From Bryoerythrophyllum caledonicum (taxonomy: Eukaryota > Streptophyta > Bryopsida > Pottiales > Pottiaceae), in assembly GCA_963971425.1 (NCBI GenBank), contig OZ020520.1, forward strand, positions 28,799,535 to 28,863,534: a stretch of 64,000 nucleotides of DNA. The letters run 5' to 3'. The notes beneath the pieces are model-generated. The model made no database searches. It was not told the origin of the DNA and saw only the letters and a list, made by a program, of their open reading frames with translations. A program made the position numbers and the translations under genes. Positions 49,596 to 61,104 of this stretch are shown in pieces. How positions within the stretch are numbered: the stretch's first letter is position 1; every line of letters begins with the position of its first letter.

Positions 49596-50515
49596 ACTAT
49601 CCTGTAGGGGTTAACCTCTAAAAGCCCAAGGCATTTTCACACCAATAACACTCAAAAATGCTCATCCTATTGCAGTGAGTAATGAGGGGAATTTTTTTTT
49701 AATTTCTACATCTAATTGTAGGATCTCAATTAAGGCTTTTTAAGTATTGTCCTCACAAAATTTCATAAACTTTGGCCGCACGAGTTGAAAGATTATGGTG
49801 TTCGAAGGAGATAACGATTCATTATCTTGCTTGCGTTTAGCGGATCAACAGACTTTGGTGTCAAGTCTTTGCACTATACAAGGTCTAAAGTCATTACCAT
49901 CATGTTAACCATGAAGTTGTTTCCTAGTACACCAATTTTTAGAGGAAAAGAAAGGATGTAGCATATTCAAAACAATTGTGCAAGGAGTGGAGGTTTCAAA
50001 ATTGCCAATTCATGTTTTATTTTTTGGTGAATTTAGTATGTTATAGAATGAGAATTTAAACGGGTTGTAAGAAAATCTACACCACATCTTGTAGTAGAAA
50101 AAATAAAACGTAAAAAATATGAAAATCTCTAGGTTTAGTGTAAAAAAGAAGAAGGTTTTTTGGTACCTTGCCCGACAATGTGTGAAAATGTTTGTATTGG
50201 ATTAATGTGTAGTTTTCACTAAAGACAATAAATGTTTTTGACAATACAAAAGGAAATAATATTACTTGCTATTATTGAAAATCTCACATTTGATAGAGTG
50301 TTCTAGCAAAAGTTTTTAGAGTTGCCCGACATGCCTCCTCTCCCCATTTGAAATTCAAAACCCTATAACTTCGGATTCAAGAAAAAATTGTACTCACACA
50401 AAGCTTTTAATAATATCCATCTATTGTAAAAACTTCAAGGACGAATATTATAAACTGACACCATAAGAACCACCTCAAACCTTCAAGAATCACTCGAGGG
50501 GACTATTGGGCCTTC
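49596..50515 (-). mobile_element. Non-autonomous TIR element, copy B
   Basis: The reverse complement aligns to 21433-22386 over nearly the full length. The end at about 49605 (GGGGTTAACCTCTAAAAG) is a degenerate form of the 16-bp TIR of copy A. The two copies differ by many substitutions and indels, so the insertions are old. Confidence 0.7.
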
Positions 50516-50879
50516 AGGGCCCTAATCATCTCTTCTTGACAATGTTTCCATGGAACTTTTGGATTGGTGGAAGTCCTGGGTCACGGTGGGTACAATAGGG
50601 CATTAGAGTAAAAAAACCCCTCAAGTCATCTTTCGAAGGTTGTGCCTCTTCCAAGTTGGGTCTGGTGGTCTATGGATCCGTATCCAGGATTGGTTGTTCC
50701 CGTTGGTCAACTACCTTCTAGAAAGCAAACGCACATGAGTGCCGTGGGGGTGGCTTACAACTCCCATGTGGGCCTGGACCTAGACCCCTTCAGTCTGTCG
50801 GATTGAACCCAACTGGTCACCCGGATCCCAATCCGGGATTCCAGGGATCACATGGGGGTCGAAAGCCACCCCATGGCAC

Positions 50880-51366
50880 TCATGTGCATTTGCTTAGAGT
50901 TGAATTTCCCAAATGGTATCCATCATTGCGTTTCGAAGTGTTTCTTCCTCCTCCCAATCCTCTCCATGCGCTACGAGGCTCTAGGATCCTTGCGTCCTCG
51001 TCCAGTGGAGGTAAAAGGACATTCTGTCTTTGATCTCTGGTCATGTTGGCTACAACCACCGGATCCTTTCCCTCTACCAATTCGATTTCCACGTTACTCA
51101 TGGTAATTCGGCATCCCCCGGTTCTTTTTGGAACTTGATATTGAATTTCCGCACTCCCGTAGTTGAGGACAGTGATTCCTTCGGTGGCCCAGTTTCCCAT
51201 ACAAATGACATACCTCATGTCGAACAAAACCCTGGTTTTGGTCACCTCCTCGTGGAGACATGGAATTTGGTTGTGACCGACCCTCGACCTGCTCCAGTAG
51301 AGGCTTCGCTTCCCCAACGCCTACCGGTTGACCACCAGTTGCCTCCCAGGTAACAGAGTTATTCAT
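50880..51366 (-). pseudogene. Possible retroelement gag remnant with defective zinc knuckle
   Basis: In the minus-strand frame starting at 51366 the segment CHLYGKLGHRRNHC resembles a retroviral-type CCHC knuckle (C-x2-C-x4-H-x4-C) with the second Cys replaced by Tyr. The adjoining frame contains MGNWATEGITV and a Gln/Arg-rich region. Two overlapping frames suggest a frameshift. It is plausible as gag debris of a gypsy or copia element, but the evidence is one degenerate motif. Confidence 0.35.
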
Positions 51367-51378
51367 TCGTGAAACACT

Positions 51379-51595
51379 ACACTAAACATCGCATTCAGTG
51401 TAGTGCCCAGTAAATGACTTGTAAATGCAATAAGTTTTTACCAAGATGCCAATTTTTACCAAGAGCACAACTCTCTATAGTATTCGAATGAAAGGATCAT
51501 TATAAACATAGTTGGTAAAATATTCACTTAAAGTAAAAACTTATAGCATATACAAGTCATTTACTGGGCGCTACACTAAATGCGATGTTTAGTGT
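51379..51595. mobile_element. Hairpin-type MITE
   Basis: The left arm ACACTAAACATCGCATTCAG continues TGTAGTGCCCAGTAAATGACTTGTA. The right arm is its reverse complement with few mismatches over about 65 bp, down to ATAAGTTTTTAC. It is about 217 bp with no coding capacity. A partial relative (CACTACACTAAA, CATGCTATAAGTTTTTA) is seen at about 59065-59130. Confidence 0.78.
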
Positions 51596-52835
51596 TCTAA
51601 ACAACTTCCTCAAAACCTTAACCCATCGTCCTTCTCTTGTACTTGACAGTCACTGATCTCACCCTCACCCTCATGCTCACTCACCCTCAACTCCTTCAAC
51701 TCTGGATTATACCCGGATAGACCTGATATGTCGGGTTTCTAGTTTGCGGGCAGAGTCGGGGATCGGGCAGGGTAGATTTTGGGCTGCCCGAGGGAGAGTG
51801 CGACCCGCGGGAAAGGCCGCGGAAGAAGCTCGTGACACGATCCAGGTTTTCTCTGTCACTGCATCGATGCATCCGTACAATGTATAGAGCTGTGACGTTG
51901 TGAGGCCGTTGTCAGAAATCAATTGCGACTAGCGCGTGATTGTCTCGGTTGGGTAGAAGGGATTCCTCCTTAATCGGCACGTGCACGAACTCGACTAGAC
52001 CTCGTTTTAATTGCACCTTCGCCTTCTTGACCGGATCTCAATACTGTACAGTACTGTATCGAGGTTGCACGAGGTATTTCGGGGAGGTGGGCCTCGTTTT
52101 CCACGCCGTCTCATTTAGAAAGTCCAGAGGCTTTTGGCTATTAATGGGTCCCCCATCCAAAAACAAATTAGGGGCCAGGTTTTACCCCACCCCCCGAAAT
52201 ACCTCGTGCAATCGAGATCCTTTTGACCTCGTCAAGGCCATCGCGCGTTTTAGGATTCCCAGTTGCAGCCATGGATCATCCGATGTAGGTGCACGAGGAC
52301 CACACAGCGTAAAAGCGCAGCCTCCAACTTCCGCGAACTGAATCACCGTGTTGCGGGAGTCGTGATGGTGGTGGTTGTTGTTTTTGGTGGCATCTGAGAC
52401 GGAGGCGCGGTTTTGTTCGTCGGAGGTGTCGGGACTTTCAGGTTGTCTGCAAGCGCCCGCCTTCTACGTTGCAGCCAGATCCGGTTTGCGTGCGTGGTTG
52501 GCGGGCCGGGGGGAGCTACTGCTACTGTCGGTTTCTTCGCCAGGTTTGATCTAGGTGTGGTGTTTTTTGGAGCTATATGAATATATATTCCGTCTGGGGT
52601 GTGCATGGTTTCCCGGAGGCGGGGTGCTGTGTTTTTTCGTAACCGTACTGGCATGTTGGGTTCGGAGGCGTTTGTTACTCGATGGTTGTCATGGGGAGGT
52701 ATGAGTTTGACCGAGCGCTCAATCACGCCGCTGCTTGGAACGGGCCATTCTAAAAGCCGGAGTTTTTTGAAGGTTTAGAATAGGACAGGAGACAGTTGGT
52801 AGGGTTCTTGGATTGGGTTTGCATCTAGAGTGAAC
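51596..52835 (+). promoter_or_regulatory. Upstream region of the AP2 gene
   Basis: No coding sequence is called. From about 51700 the composition is GC-richer and continues so into the gene, suggesting a promoter plus a long 5' UTR. The motif CGAGGTATTTCGGGG (52065-52085) recurs inverted as CCCCGAAATACCTCG (52192-52206), a 15-bp inverted repeat bracketing about 110 bp. Individual factor sites are not assigned. Confidence 0.4.
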
Positions 52836-54221
52836 ATGAGCAGGATGTGGAATCCGACGGGGAAGCGGCAGGCGAGCAGCGCGTTGAGGTCGCAGAACAG
52901 CGGGGGTTACCCGGCGGGCAAGCGTCACCGGCTGACGGATCGCGTTAGGATCATGGCCGGGAGTGTGAAGTGGTCGTACCTAGAGATGGAGGACCACCTC
53001 AAGTGCCGGTTCTGGAAGCTGTTTTCTGGGTCGCGCGCCACATGCACCAACAAGGACTGCCCGGCCTGCAACTCCAGGGCGCCCGACGCCCCGCAGCCCC
53101 GCGCAGACGGGCGCCTCTCCGCACTCCTGCAGAAGATTAGAACATGGCCCAAGTTCGGGAGCCGCAGGATTAGGGACCACACCACACAGGAGAAGCAGGA
53201 CTCCTTCGGGCCGAACCCGCAGACCGATCGCTTGAAGGCCGCCTCGTTCCCCGTCAAACACAAGGACCTGTCGCGCGCCAGGTTCCTCCCCAGGTTCAAG
53301 AAATTCGAGAGTATCCGCGAGGAGAGCGTCACGCAGCCTGCGCCCAAGGAGAACGAAATCCTCTACATGAATTTGGTCGGGCTGGAAATCGCGGCCGCCC
53401 AGGACGGTGTTGCAACCCCTTCCGTGGAAGACCTCAGCAAGTATTCCTACTCATTCGGCAGCGACGCTCCCTCGTTCGGAAACCGCGATTATAGCATAGC
53501 CAAGGACCTGAGTATGGCCAAGGATGTGAGCATGGAGCAGGATACTATTCGTAGCACCACTCTGCCAGGACATGTCGTAGCCGCTCCCGTCGCCATAGCG
53601 GAGGTTCCAGCAGTTAGCAGCGAGGTTTCAGAGAGCGCCGGGCCGGGTCCCCAAACCTACGACACTGCATGGAATCCTGCGAATGCGGTCAGCAGCGAAG
53701 AGGTTTCGGTGACGGGCCCGCAACCTGCGTGGCTGATGCCACAAGCCGAGTCACCCACTCCGAAGCCCTGCGCCGCCGCGCAAGGGGATACGGTTCCGCA
53801 ATCCATGTTCAGCGGGGTGCGATGGAAGGCGAAGAAGTGGACATCAGAAATCCGGCCCTCAGGCGCGAAGAAGACGGTGTGGCTGGGAACCTACGCCACT
53901 GAGGAGGAGGCCGCGAGCGCGTACGACGCGGGGATCTTCTACTTCGACAAGCCCAAGAACTACAACTTTGAGGATTCCGAGAGGTCGCTGCCGATGCTGA
54001 ACCCCAGCTTGGACGAGCGCTCGCAGCTGCATTTCATCAAGACGCAGGCGCGCCTCATCGCCAAGAGGAGGGCAGCCATCATGGCCCAGGAGGCCCGAAT
54101 CTTTCAGCCAGGAACTCCGGATACTTCCTCCTCAGGTGCAGGCCCGGCGGTGTCTGGATCCAGCGTCGGAGAGCCTTCCAGGTCCAGACTATTTTTTCTC
54201 CCATCATTCACAAGGGCCTAG
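52836..54221 (+). CDS. Single AP2-domain protein, intronless
   Basis: 461 aa from the ATG at 52836 (the frame is open slightly further upstream but without an ATG). One AP2/ERF-type domain lies at about residues 323-378: FSGVRWKAKKWTSEIRP, then KKTVWLGTYATEEEAASAYD and NYNF. It keeps the GVR, EIR, WLGTY, AAxAYD and N-F landmarks of the three-strand/one-helix DNA-binding fold. It departs from canonical ERF/DREB sequence at the start (SGVRWKAK rather than YRGVRxRxWGK). The N-terminal half has a compact Cys cluster (CTNKDCPAC, residues ~69-77) and basic RRIRDHTTQEKQ-type stretches. The middle is acidic/Pro-rich and could activate transcription. The gene is strongly GC-biased relative to its flanks. 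The likely role is a nuclear DNA-binding regulator; subfamily and targets are unknown. Confidence 0.85.
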   Translation: MSRMWNPTGKRQASSALRSQNSGGYPAGKRHRLTDRVRIMAGSVKWSYLEMEDHLKCRFWKLFSGSRATCTNKDCPACNSRAPDAPQPRADGRLSALLQKIRTWPKFGSRRIRDHTTQEKQDSFGPNPQTDRLKAASFPVKHKDLSRARFLPRFKKFESIREESVTQPAPKENEILYMNLVGLEIAAAQDGVATPSVEDLSKYSYSFGSDAPSFGNRDYSIAKDLSMAKDVSMEQDTIRSTTLPGHVVAAPVAIAEVPAVSSEVSESAGPGPQTYDTAWNPANAVSSEEVSVTGPQPAWLMPQAESPTPKPCAAAQGDTVPQSMFSGVRWKAKKWTSEIRPSGAKKTVWLGTYATEEEAASAYDAGIFYFDKPKNYNFEDSERSLPMLNPSLDERSQLHFIKTQARLIAKRRAAIMAQEARIFQPGTPDTSSSGAGPAVSGSSVGEPSRSRLFFLPSFTRA

Positions 54222-56542
54222 ACTTTGGTCACACATTTGTGTCGAGAGATGAGCATATACGTTGAAGATTTTTTTCACTGCTCTTCAACTGCGTGGCGGC
54301 TTGATTCTGTGTCAGAAGCGTGAGAACCTGTCCTGCTGCGGTATTCTAGACAAGTGTCCAGGAGAGGAAGCTGATAATAAAATGTTATCTTGTATCATTC
54401 AAGCAAGCTCGGGCAAGCAGCTGGACATTTGTATTATGAATCATGCCTCGGGTGGAGCGAAGGACGTGACATGTCGTGTGCCGTTGGTCCAGACAGCCTC
54501 TCACTTCAGGTGCTCGTCTTTCACTTCGATGGGACTTAAAAGAAAGGTGTCATTTTCTGCTCAGTGAAATCAGTTTGGTTCTACGTAGGACGTGCGGCAT
54601 TGATTGTCATTTGAATGTCATCTTCATATCGTAGGTTAAAATCATGTAAAAATGCCATCAAGGTGGTTAGAGTTGTACTGATGTGAAAATGACATCAAAA
54701 TGACATAAAAGCTGCTGATTCTCCACTTGCAAAAAAAGTTTATACCATGCAGCCTGTGAAGTTGGGGATGTTGTAGATTCGACTCTGGGGATTTAGAGTG
54801 CTATTTCCGAGATGGAGGGATTGTAACCTATGGAATGATTTCAATGACTATTTGGAAGCTGCTTTCGTACCGATTGATTGTGCGCTGTATGCTCTGTAAT
54901 TTGTTGGTTGTTTCTGCTCGCTACGTACTTTTTACATTCTGAAGCAGTTGCTCAGGCGATTTGTCTTGCAAAGGTCGAAATCATCCAGTTGCTCAATACG
55001 TCGATGGTGTCCTTGAGACATCTCAGAGGCATACATCCCTTGTCTTCGCACTACAGTTGGATTTTGACCCGGAGAGCGTTTTCTGTAAGTTTGGAGGGCA
55101 TGGACTGGCGCTTAGCCGAAGTATCACCAGCTTGTATAGTCTTGGTTTTCAGCAACAGATTTGACTAATTGGGGTATCCAATGCAGACACAAGGATCCTT
55201 TCTCATTTATGTCTTTGACTCTTTAGTATCTGTTTTGGTCCACTCCTACCCTTCATGCATCATGCAATGAAATGTCTGTTAAACACGAGCTTGTGATTGA
55301 GCTTACGAATGCTTTTCATCAAATTGGAAAGAGTTTCTGGTCTTGTTGGTGCGTGTTATTCGCACCTCCTCGTACCTGTAAAGAGATAACCTCTTCAACC
55401 GTGGTTGAAAAGCAAGTTGCAGATGACTCAGTGGGATCGAATGCGGCGACCAGAACACTAGAGATAAGGATACTCTACCAACCCTGTCACAGCTTGGAAA
55501 ATGGGAGCTGAGCTAGTGAGCGCCTCGTGGAGAGGCGGTGGGCATCCTCAAAAGCCGTTCGTGAGCTCTTAACCCTAAACCTTGAACCCATCATAGTGAA
55601 CTTGAGTGAATGTATCTGAACATTTCTGATTTGTATGTTACAAGTCTGAGAGCTAATGCTGAGCATGTATTTGTTGCTGTGCTGCATTGTCCATGTAAGA
55701 GGTCATGTGAGGGCGACTACCTGATGAAAAAGTCCCGGTTCAGAGAGCTTTGCTCTAAAGTGTTTGCAATGGTGTCGGAATTATCACCACATTTCCCCAA
55801 AAGCTCTGTTTCAGTAACATACAGTTTTCTGTTTCAGTAACATACATCAAATACAGCAAAATACAAGGAATACATTGAATACCATGCCACATACTATTTT
55901 GTATTTCACACACATGCACATTGTTTTTGGTCTTAAATTTTGATTGAACTTCGTCTTTAAGACATTCTTCATTGTTTTGTGATTGTTGATCTCTCTCCTC
56001 ACATAGGATACTTCCGTTTTGATTCGTATAAGGTTGGAACATTTTTGTATACAAACAAGTAGAAAAAAGCAAAAAAATCACCAATAATTGTGTAAGAATA
56101 TTTTCTTCACATATGATACGTCAATGCGAAGCTATCAACCTAGTGCACATGTGAACCGCTCTATTTCAAAGTCAAAAAATTCTTGCAAGAATCTATTGAT
56201 GGTTAAAGTAGTACACCCTCCAAATTCCAGAGTTTTCACTACCAATATATGGTAACTTTAAACACTATCATCTATTCCATCAACCATTGGATGTTGTACA
56301 AAATTTCCCCAAAGTTTAGGTCATGGGTTAAGTTCAATTTTGTAAGGTTGAATACTAAAATTAGGCATTTTATTTCCATCAAAGTTAGTTCAAAGAAAAG
56401 AATCAGCACATATCTTGGTTTTGGAAAAACATGACATGGGTGCTAAAGAATTAACCAAAATTCAACAACATTTATCATACTACTTCAACAACACTCAACC
56501 TTTTTCTTAAGTTTTTTGAAGTGTCAATGATGTGGCTACACA
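54222..56542. other. AP2 3' flank and intergenic
   Basis: Probably the 3' UTR first, then AT-rich DNA. AAAATGACATC-type repeats occur at about 54615-54710, and GTTTCAGTAACATACA is duplicated at about 55808-55848. Short ORFs have no motifs. Confidence 0.4.
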
Positions 56543-57560
56543 TTAGCGTGAAATGTAGGGCAAGTGGCTGTTAACCGGAGATTTAGGCTTGTTATAAGGT
56601 CCCGGTAGTAAGTTTTTGAAAGTTACTAAGTAGTTATGGTTAAAGAGTAAACTAGTGGATGAATTAGGACAGTGGATGAAACTGTCCTGAATGACAGTGG
56701 ATGAAACTGTCTTGAATTGATAGTGGATGAACTGTCTGTACTTTGGATGAAACTGTCTAGACCTGGATGTCATCCATCCGGACATCTTTCATCCATTAGG
56801 GCAGGTTAGGGTTTGGAGGGAGTAGAGAGCCGCCCTCTTGGGTTGGAGGCTCAACTTCTCTTTTCCTCTCTTCTCTTCGTATGTGTGTGTGTGGAGCTCT
56901 CGAAGTGTGTTAGAGTTAGAGTGTAGACGTGTGGTTAGAGAGTTAGGATCTGGAGCTAATGTGCGGATCTGTAGTTGTAGTGAGTATGGAGGAGGTTTGT
57001 GAAGGTTTGAGGAAGTAACGCATGAATTGGATACTATTTCTTGTGTGTTTGTGTTGGTTATGTGAATGTATGAGTAGATCTCGTTGTTAGATGAGTATTT
57101 GGGTGTAATTGGGTTGTGGGTATTGAAGATCTGGCCTAAATGCACTAGATCTGGTATAGATCTAACTTGATCTACTAAACCCTGATCAAATCTAGTGTGT
57201 TAGAGTTAGAAACAAGTCCGGATCTGTTGTGGGTATGGTCTGATTTCCTGTAATTGAGTGCGGAAACTCCAGATCTGTGTGTTAAACGTAAGAAAAACCA
57301 CAGAAACGAAGTCCCAACTAACCCTGAATTCAGATTTAGATTCAAATCTAGGTCGATTCGGAGGTTTTAGATTCAGTACAAGTCAGATTCTTGACTTGTG
57401 TCTTATGGCTTGGAACTACAGTTTGAATGAGCGTAGAAAAGATTGTCTTTCACCTAATCTTGAGGTGAAATCCCCCTTTAACAGTGGCAATAGAAGTTTA
57501 TTTTAGATTTTTTTTAGAGTCTAAAGTAGAATCTTGGATTGCGCAATTTGGCACTTGGCG
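56543..57560. repeat. Repeat-rich segment with GTGGATGAAACTGTC tandem units
   Basis: Between about 56670 and 56760 GTGGATGAAACTGTC repeats about four times with short spacers, followed by the small palindrome GGATGTCATCCATCC. The rest has the look of LTR or untranslated retroelement sequence (TTAGAGTTAGAG at both about 56920 and 57200), but no ORF or boundaries could be fixed. Confidence 0.4.
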
Positions 57561-59174
57561 GCACTTTGTGTTTGTAGAAACTGGCAAAGATCCAACGGCA
57601 AAGAAGTTTAACTCCTGGCTAAAGATTCTACAATAATTTCTACAAATGACACCAATAAGTTTGCACATTTCTTAAAAATGGCACCAATCAGTTTTTGAAA
57701 TGTCTTAAAATGGCACCAAATAGTTTGCAACAATTCTAAAAATGACAATAAGTTGTAGAACTTCATGAACACAAAGTAAACAAAGATCAAGTCTCAAGAG
57801 TCATGGCGAAGGTCCACGGAGATGTTTTGGAGAAGCGCATTGTGTTCCAATGTTGAATCTGTTGCCTTTGAGGAAGAGCATCTATTTAGTGAGGAAGTGG
57901 CAAGTAATTTGCCCATTCTTCTTCTTTTGATACACGACGGCCTTAAGTTGTTGCAACGTCTAGGGGATAGTGAGGGTGTATACATTCTAGTTAAATTTTT
58001 CCCACCCCTGCTGCCCCCAGTAGACGGTTCCAATGTCTTGCACCACCAACGTCAAGTGGTTACTAGTTATTATAAAAAAAATTGTGAATTGATAAACAAC
58101 AGTGGGATGTACTTACCAATTTCGCACCTTTGAACATAGTGTCATGCAAAGATCTCAGGATCTTGACAAAGTCGCAGAATAGTTGAGTTGTCTCTGAATC
58201 ACCTATGGTCACCTAAGCACCAAGGGCTTTAGGTGCATCGACTTCCAAGTGTGTGCGGACGCCTCACTGTCGGCTACTAGGGGATCGTCAATTGCAGCAA
58301 TGCCTGAAGATCACACATAGAATCCAAAATAAACGATTGTGTATACATAAACCCTTGCATTGAACACCTTCCGTCATTGATTGCGTTGCAAGTCAAGGAC
58401 ACAACCATTTGAAGGAAACCGGAAACCCTGAGCACACAATCCAATATATAAAAAAATGAACAAAACATGAGAGTGGTGAGGACAGGGAAATTATGAAACA
58501 AAGTTTTGAGATCACAAGTGCCTCCACAAAAATGAGATCTGGTGACTAAGGGTTAAGTACTTGTACAACTCAAAATATTATATGGCAATAGACCACTCTC
58601 TCTGGTACGCAAAGTTAGGCGACCACTACTCATTACTATGGCGTTCACTTGGCGCCAACTTCCATATTCAGGTCGTGATTTGGCGAATCCGCATATCATC
58701 ATTTCGTGAACTGACAGCACTCTAAAGATTAGAACGTAGATCTGATGATTGGTTTGGCAACAATACATACTGACCACCAACGTCTCTATAGCATCTTGGC
58801 CAGTAGACATCCCATGTACACAATTACATGGCAAAAAAACCATTCATTTTCCTTTCAGTTTCCTTAAGGTTTTTTACAGGCCTTAATTAAATTTCACAAT
58901 TTGGCTATTTATAGCCAGCTGAAAAAGGCTGGCAACACTAAAACAAACATAATAAATTACAATATACAAGACGGTAAAGGACACCTCCACAAGACCAACA
59001 ACATCTAAGAACATTTTTCTTGTATGGATGAGCTTCAGGGTGATGGAATCATTTTTTTGCCAACACTACACTAAATTTTTTTGTTTAATGTAGCCACATT
59101 ATATAATCTATACATGCTATAAGTTTTTATTCTCAATGAATCTTTTTACCAATTATGTTGACAATGATCACCCT
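57561..59174. other. Intergenic, nothing firmly recognised
   Basis: About 57640-57750 holds three or four diverged copies of AAATGGCACCAATCAGTTT. A 103-codon plus-strand ORF at 57822-58133 has no motif. A partial MITE arm is at 59065-59130. Confidence 0.35.
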
Positions 59175-59640
59175 CTTCAATCTTTAAACGTCAAAAGGTG
59201 CCACTGGTGGCCATAGTATTCTACATGTATAATGGTGTCGCATTTGAACATGATAAGGTTCATATATTAAGATGACCTCCAATCAAAAGGTATTAGTTAA
59301 AGAATCTTCAATCTAAAGGTGTAAGGCTTGCTAAACTTTGATACATTTTTTATAGTCTACAGAGCAAAATACGTGCCTCTATACACAGTTCCCGTCTATT
59401 ATTTAAGGACTAACCCTTAAAGGTCAGTCGAAGACCATACATACGATCACGTATTTTACTCTTAACGTACAAAAAATATATTAAAATTTAGCGAGACCTA
59501 CACCTTCGGGTTAAAAATTCTTCAACTAACATGATTTTTCATTGTGGAGGTCATTTCAATATCTGAACCTTATCATGCTCAAATACAACACCATACATGT
59601 ATAATACATGACCATTTTGCAACTTCTCAAGCATGTAGGA
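59175..59640. mobile_element. Palindromic repeat element
   Basis: The left half (about 59185-59420) is answered in inverse order by the right half (about 59430-59635). ATGACCTCCA pairs with GGAGGTCAT, AGGTTCATAT with ATCTGAACCT-like sequence, and CTACATGTA with TACATGTA. The left half also matches 43035-43265 directly. It could be a foldback transposon or two elements inserted head to head. Confidence 0.6.
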
Positions 59641-60010
59641 GGTGTAATAATGATCTAAATTAGAATTGTCATGTGTCATTGGACTTCGCTCAACACAAAT
59701 ACAAGGTTTTGAAACTAGAGTATACATCAAATCTTACACCTTGTATGTCAAATACACAAAAAACATCATGTGGCTTCTCAGACCTTGAAGGGTTAGGTAG
59801 AAGAGATAGTTGTGCTCTCAGTAACAATCTTCATCAAAAGTAGCACTTTCAAATCATAAAGTACCACTACACTTGACATAAGACTAGTGTGCCGCCCCGT
59901 GTATCAACCAAGCGCGGGTATGGACATGGTATTGAGAGGTTGTCAATACAAAAGTTATCCACAAGAAAGGTTCAAGAGGCTGGCGACGCGCATCGAGAGC
60001 TTTCAAGGTG
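59641..60010. promoter_or_regulatory. Upstream region of the plastid ribosomal protein gene
   Basis: AT-rich sequence turning GC-richer near 59880. No specific element is assigned. Confidence 0.3.
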
Positions 60011-60496
60011 ATGGCGATGGCGCTCTCGTGCAGCTGCAGCTCCGCTCTCGCGGCGTCTCTGTCATCGCTCTCGATCGCGTCCGCGGCCACTTCGGCTTGC
60101 TCGCAATGGAAGCCCGCCCTCCCTCCTCTCTCCGGTGCGTTGGGGTTGAATCTTGTGGACTGAGTTAGGAGGGTTGTTTGGATTTTGTGGATGGAGTTGG
60201 ACTGATTTTGGGAGGGTTGTTGGGGAGCAGGGAGCTCGATTGCGTTGAGCTCGGGGTTTAGGCAACGCGACGTTGTGGTGGTGGTGAGAGCTGCGGGAGA
60301 CGTGGTTGAGGAGGCGTCTGGCACGAGTGAGGAGGTGGCGCCTGCTGCGATTACGACGATGCTGTCGGAGGCGGAGGTGCTGAAGAAGAAGGCGAAGAAG
60401 GCGGAGCTGCGGCGTAGACGGTTGGTTAGGAAGCGCAAGCTCAGGAAGAAGGGCAAATGGCCCCCTTCCAAGATGGCCAAGCTCAAGAATGTCTAG
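60011..60496 (+). CDS. PSRP5: Plastid-specific 50S ribosomal protein PSRP5/cL38
   Basis: Exons are 60011-60134 and 60231-60496, giving 129 aa. The 96-bp intron has donor TCCG|GTGCGT and acceptor GGGAGCAG; phase 1 is kept and the join reads LPPLSG|GSSIALSSG. The first ~45 residues (MAMALSCSCSSALAASLSS) are Ser/Ala-rich and lack acidic residues, a typical chloroplast transit peptide. The C-terminus, LRKKGKWPPSKMAKLKNV preceded by a Lys/Arg-rich helix, is the conserved signature of PSRP5, a small basic protein found only in plastid large ribosomal subunits. Vascular-plant homologues are of similar length (about 150 aa). It is nucleus-encoded and acts in the plastid ribosome. The intron is required because the exon 1 frame meets TGA at 60161. 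Confidence 0.92.
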
Positions 60497-61100
60497 GTTT
60501 ACTTACCAATTTGTCGCGCTTTCTGCAGCGTTTCATTCAATGCGACGTCCTGTTCTCACAACACTCGCCTCACTGTCTCTAGTTCTTTCATTTGGACGCA
60601 AATCAGTTGCTGAAGTCTGGAGTCAACAGGATGCAATGTCAGTCATTTTGAGTGATTCCAGGACCATCTTCATTGACGTGATTTTCTCGAAGCCTTGCTC
60701 ATATGGTGAAGACTGATAGCTTCACTCATGTTGAGTCACTTGACATCGTCGATGAATATGATACAGGTAACCAAGAGTAGGGTTCTTTGAGGATTTCAGG
60801 GTTCCTTGCTCACACAATTAAGGTTACATGACCTAGTATCATGGTAAGATGTGCTCATCGTAGTGTCAGTGAGATATCACCAATTCAGCTGCAATTATGT
60901 CACATCTACTTGTAACTGCAAAATTTAGAAAGAAGTTTAGAAAATGTAACAGCTGTTCTCAATGCGCCACAAATTTGCATCTCAGTACATAGGACCCTAT
61001 GTTGACGGGGAATGTATGAACTTCATTACCAACACAATGTAGTGTAATTACAAGCACTTCTGAGACAACAAAAATTGCACCTTGTGATCAAGAATCTGTC
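60497..61100. other. 3' flank of PSRP5, no other gene
   Basis: Contains the presumed 3' UTR. No further coding signal was found. Confidence 0.4.
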
Positions 61101-61104
61101 TTGT

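Noticed and set aside
59884-60486. 200-codon minus-strand ORF
   Set aside because: Antisense shadow of PSRP5, whose plus-strand product is clearly recognisable.
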